From G020354785 sp964461435 (lineage in GTDB: Bacteria > Bacteroidota > Bacteroidia > Bacteroidales > UBA10428), in contig CAYWUI010000004.1 in the NCBI GenBank assembly GCA_964461435.1, forward strand, positions 37,580 to 101,579: 64,000 nucleotides of DNA, read 5' to 3'. Both the position numbers and the translations under genes were made by a program. Numbering within the stretch: position 1 is the first letter of the stretch; each line of letters opens with the position of its first letter. Below are positions 63,201-64,000 of this stretch, piece by piece. The notes beneath the pieces are model-generated. The model searched no databases, was not told the origin of the DNA, and saw only the letters and a program-made list of their open reading frames with translations.

Positions 63201-63711
63201 TGTCGTACAGCTTCTTCAGGAGGTACCACAGGGTCTCAATATACTCGTTCCTGTAAGTAATATAGGGGTTATCCATATCTATCCAGAAGCCCATTTTCTT
63301 TGTGAGGTCTTCCCATTCACGGGTGTACCTCATCACCTCCTTGCGGCATATATTATTATATTCGGTGACGCTTATTTTTTCTCCAATATCTTCCTTTGTT
63401 ATGCCCAGTGATTTCTCCACGCTGATCTCCACCGGCAGTCCGTGCGTGTCCCATCCCGCTTTTCTTTCAACAAGAAATCCCTTTAACGTTTTGTAGCGGC
63501 AAATAATATCTTTTATGGCACGTGATATCACGTGGTGTATGCCGGGTATGCCGTTGGCCGAGGGGGGCCCTTCATAGAATATATAGGGGGTACTGTCTTT
63601 TCTTTTGTCGAGGCTTTTCTGAAAAGTTTTTTCCTTTTCCCACTTATCCTGGTACTCCCTGTTGATATCCTGGAGGTTAAAGCTATTATATTCCGTAAAC
63701 TTCACTGCCAT
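60271..63711 (-). CDS. ileS: Isoleucine-tRNA ligase, type 2 with GXHH active-site motif
   Basis: IleRS of 1146 residues, charging tRNA-Ile and editing Val-tRNA-Ile. The class I HIGH motif is altered: YEGPPSANGIPGIHHVISRA has Gly57-Ile-His-His60, the swapped GXHH form, not HXGH. The KMSKS loop is KMSKRLG. The editing domain (about 200-400) and C-terminal anticodon region are full length. The eukaryote-like type 2 IleRS lineage is known for mupirocin tolerance, and the GXHH variant has been reported to give very high resistance. It heads the operon with dksA/traR, from a promoter at 63796-63827. Confidence 0.97.
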   Translation of the reverse strand: MAVKFTEYNSFNLQDINREYQDKWEKEKTFQKSLDKRKDSTPYIFYEGPPSANGIPGIHHVISRAIKDIICRYKTLKGFLVERKAGWDTHGLPVEISVEKSLGITKEDIGEKISVTEYNNICRKEVMRYTREWEDLTKKMGFWIDMDNPYITYRNEYIETLWYLLKKLYDKGLLYKGYSIQPYSPAAGSGLSTHELNQPGCYRDVKDTTCVAQFKIIRDTKSEFLFAKNGADIFFLAWTTTAWTLPSNTALAVGADIDYVMVKTFNAYTNKPVTVILAKALLNTWFPEKNRVIKFEDYHEWNKKDIPYKVVDGFKGSRLEGIKYEQLINWVTPKKEAFRVLLGDFVSTDEGTGIVHIAPTFGADDFRVAKQYGIPPILVVDKNRQTSPLVDRKGRFFRIEDMDKEFVSTHVNTDEYKDFTGRFVKNEYDESLTENDPTVDVDIAVYLKKNNKVFRIEKHIHNYPHCWRTDKPVLYYPLDSWFIKTTALKDRLIELNNTINWKPEATGSGRFGKWLENLVDWNLSRSRFWGTPLPVWVTGDRKEQICIGSVAALKKEIEKSVKAGFMKSNPLAGYVENDFSKENYLKFDLHRPFVDDIILVSASGKKMYREPDLIDVWFDSGAMPYAQVHYPFAINEDEFRKIFPADFIAEGVDQTRGWFFTMHAIATMLFDSVSFRNIISNGLVLDKNGNKMSKRLGNAVDPIETIEKYGSDPLRWYMLTNAQAWDNLKFDFDGIDEVKRKFFGTLYNTYSFFALYANVDGYTDSEPEIPVSQRPEIDRWIISLLNTLVKDVDKHYDNYEITRAGRAIQEFVIDNLSNWYVRLNRKRFWGGGQSADKLSAYQTLYTCLVTVAKLASPIAPFYTDKLYRDLTSVNKRDSQESVHLVDFPSFDKALIDRNLEQRMDIAQKVSSMILGLRRKVNIKVRQPLGKIMVPVTNSSFREKFEAVSSLILSEVNVKEVEYIKDTSDILVKRIKPSFKTLGPKYGRLMKDIAAAISRLSQKDIAAFEAIGQYKIHAGNEDIALSIDDVEITSEDIPGWLVATDGKITVALDINITGELREEGIAREFINRIQNMRKDSGFDVTDKINIYIKKHDAVNSSINNYNNYISAQTLARSIMLVDNIDVKNAKLIDLEDDISTYVSISKI

Positions 63712-63795
63712 TTGAATTTTAATTTATTAATTAAGAGTGCCAAACATCAGCGAATCAAATGATACCGAATTGGGCCCACTCTACTGAAAATGTTC

Positions 63796-63827
63796 ACAAA
63801 TATAGATTTATGCACAGAAAAAAACAA
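63796..63827 (-). promoter_or_regulatory. Predicted promoter of the ileS operon
   Basis: Minus-strand TTG (63827-63825) and TATATTTGT (63804-63796) with a 20 bp spacer, a close match to the Bacteroidota consensus. The leader to the ileS ATG at 63711 is about 75-80 nt. Confidence 0.65.
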
Positions 63828-63850
63828 TTAATTGGAAATTTACTTGATGT

Positions 63851-63878
63851 ATCCTCCGAAGCTTTAGCGTAGGAGGAT
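63851..63878. repeat. Short inverted-repeat element in intergenic DNA
   Basis: ATCCTCC and GGAGGAT (7 bp arms) flank GAAGCTTTAGCGTA. Its left part shares CTCCGAAGC with the island at 57241. The shape and the shared core suggest copies of a miniature dispersed repeat. Confidence 0.5.
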
Positions 63879-63975
63879 TACCGTTCATTACAAAAATTAT
63901 TAAAATATATATTAATTTAAATATTAATTAAGTAAATTAGCATACCAAACCACCCTATGGCAAGTGCCATAGCCC

Positions 63976-64000
63976 CCCCCGGGACACGTTCCGGGGGTTT
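63976..64000 (+). terminator. GC-rich hairpin followed by Ts at the window edge
   Basis: CCCCCGGGA and TTCCGGGGG form a 9 bp stem (one G-T pair) with loop CACG, followed by TTT to the end of the window. It resembles a factor-independent terminator or a REP-like repeat; the full T tract lies outside the window. No gene lies between it and the ileS promoter region. Confidence 0.5.

Noticed and set aside
63519..63534. 16 bp perfect palindrome CACGTGATATCACGTG, resembling a parS core
   Set aside because: It lies within ileS and encodes the conserved HHVISRA active-site segment. It lacks the parS flanks TGTT and AACA, so it is explained by coding.

Overview
This is an AT-rich chromosomal window, almost certainly from an uncultured member of the Bacteroidota, most likely the order Bacteroidales. 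The support is protein content (Bacteroidota-type IleRS, PheS, HemW and one-cysteine DksA/TraR, a three-subunit acyl-CoA carboxylase, YwqK/MORN-like and TonB C-terminal proteins) and repeated -7 promoter boxes of the Bacteroidota form TAnnTTTG. Two runs of exactly 100 N (40591-40690 and 44180-44279) mark scaffold gaps, so this is a draft or metagenome-derived assembly. Nearly all of it is ordinary, densely packed core genome. There is no rRNA, tRNA, CRISPR array, prophage or insertion sequence that I can recognise.

Layout. 1-11434 holds information-processing genes: the 3' end of rsgA, a large hybrid histidine kinase, polA, a polyprenyl diphosphate synthase, uvrC, mnmG and ybeY. A near-perfect parS (ParB-binding) site abuts the mnmG stop codon. 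11439-17876 is a leftward envelope cluster: RsbW-like ATPase, EnvC-like amidase activator, TPR protein, nucleotidyltransferase, dUTPase and flippase. 17976-24970 carries a cyclophilin, pheS, a decayed DUF819 gene, ruvB, a YwqK/MORN-like protein, nadA, rpiB and a VanZ-like protein.

25072-30136 is the most unusual locus: a 1393-residue fusion of a GT4 glycosyltransferase, a long unassigned middle and a C-terminal phosphodiester glycosidase (NAGPA) domain. It is followed 1 bp later by a secreted MORN/TonB protein. 30501-34222 is a biotin-dependent acyl-CoA carboxylase operon. 34225-38096 has a DUF6599-like protein, an orphan TolC-like/adaptor pair without a pump, and a coiled-coil membrane protein. 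38217-39509 is a second GT4 enzyme related to the fusion's N-terminus. After hemW (broken by a gap) come a LiaF-like/LytS/LytTR signalling operon and a complete RND efflux operon.

50541-57236 holds SiaC-like, DUF2807, ispD, DUF2461, a small membrane protein, a stand-alone receiver, two ROK kinases with the remnant of an MFS sugar transporter upstream, and a universal stress protein. 57501-59030 is a Fic AMP-transferase that may be acquired. The window closes with the ileS-dksA-lspA operon, which has a clear promoter and an internal terminator. IleRS carries the swapped GXHH form of the HIGH motif.
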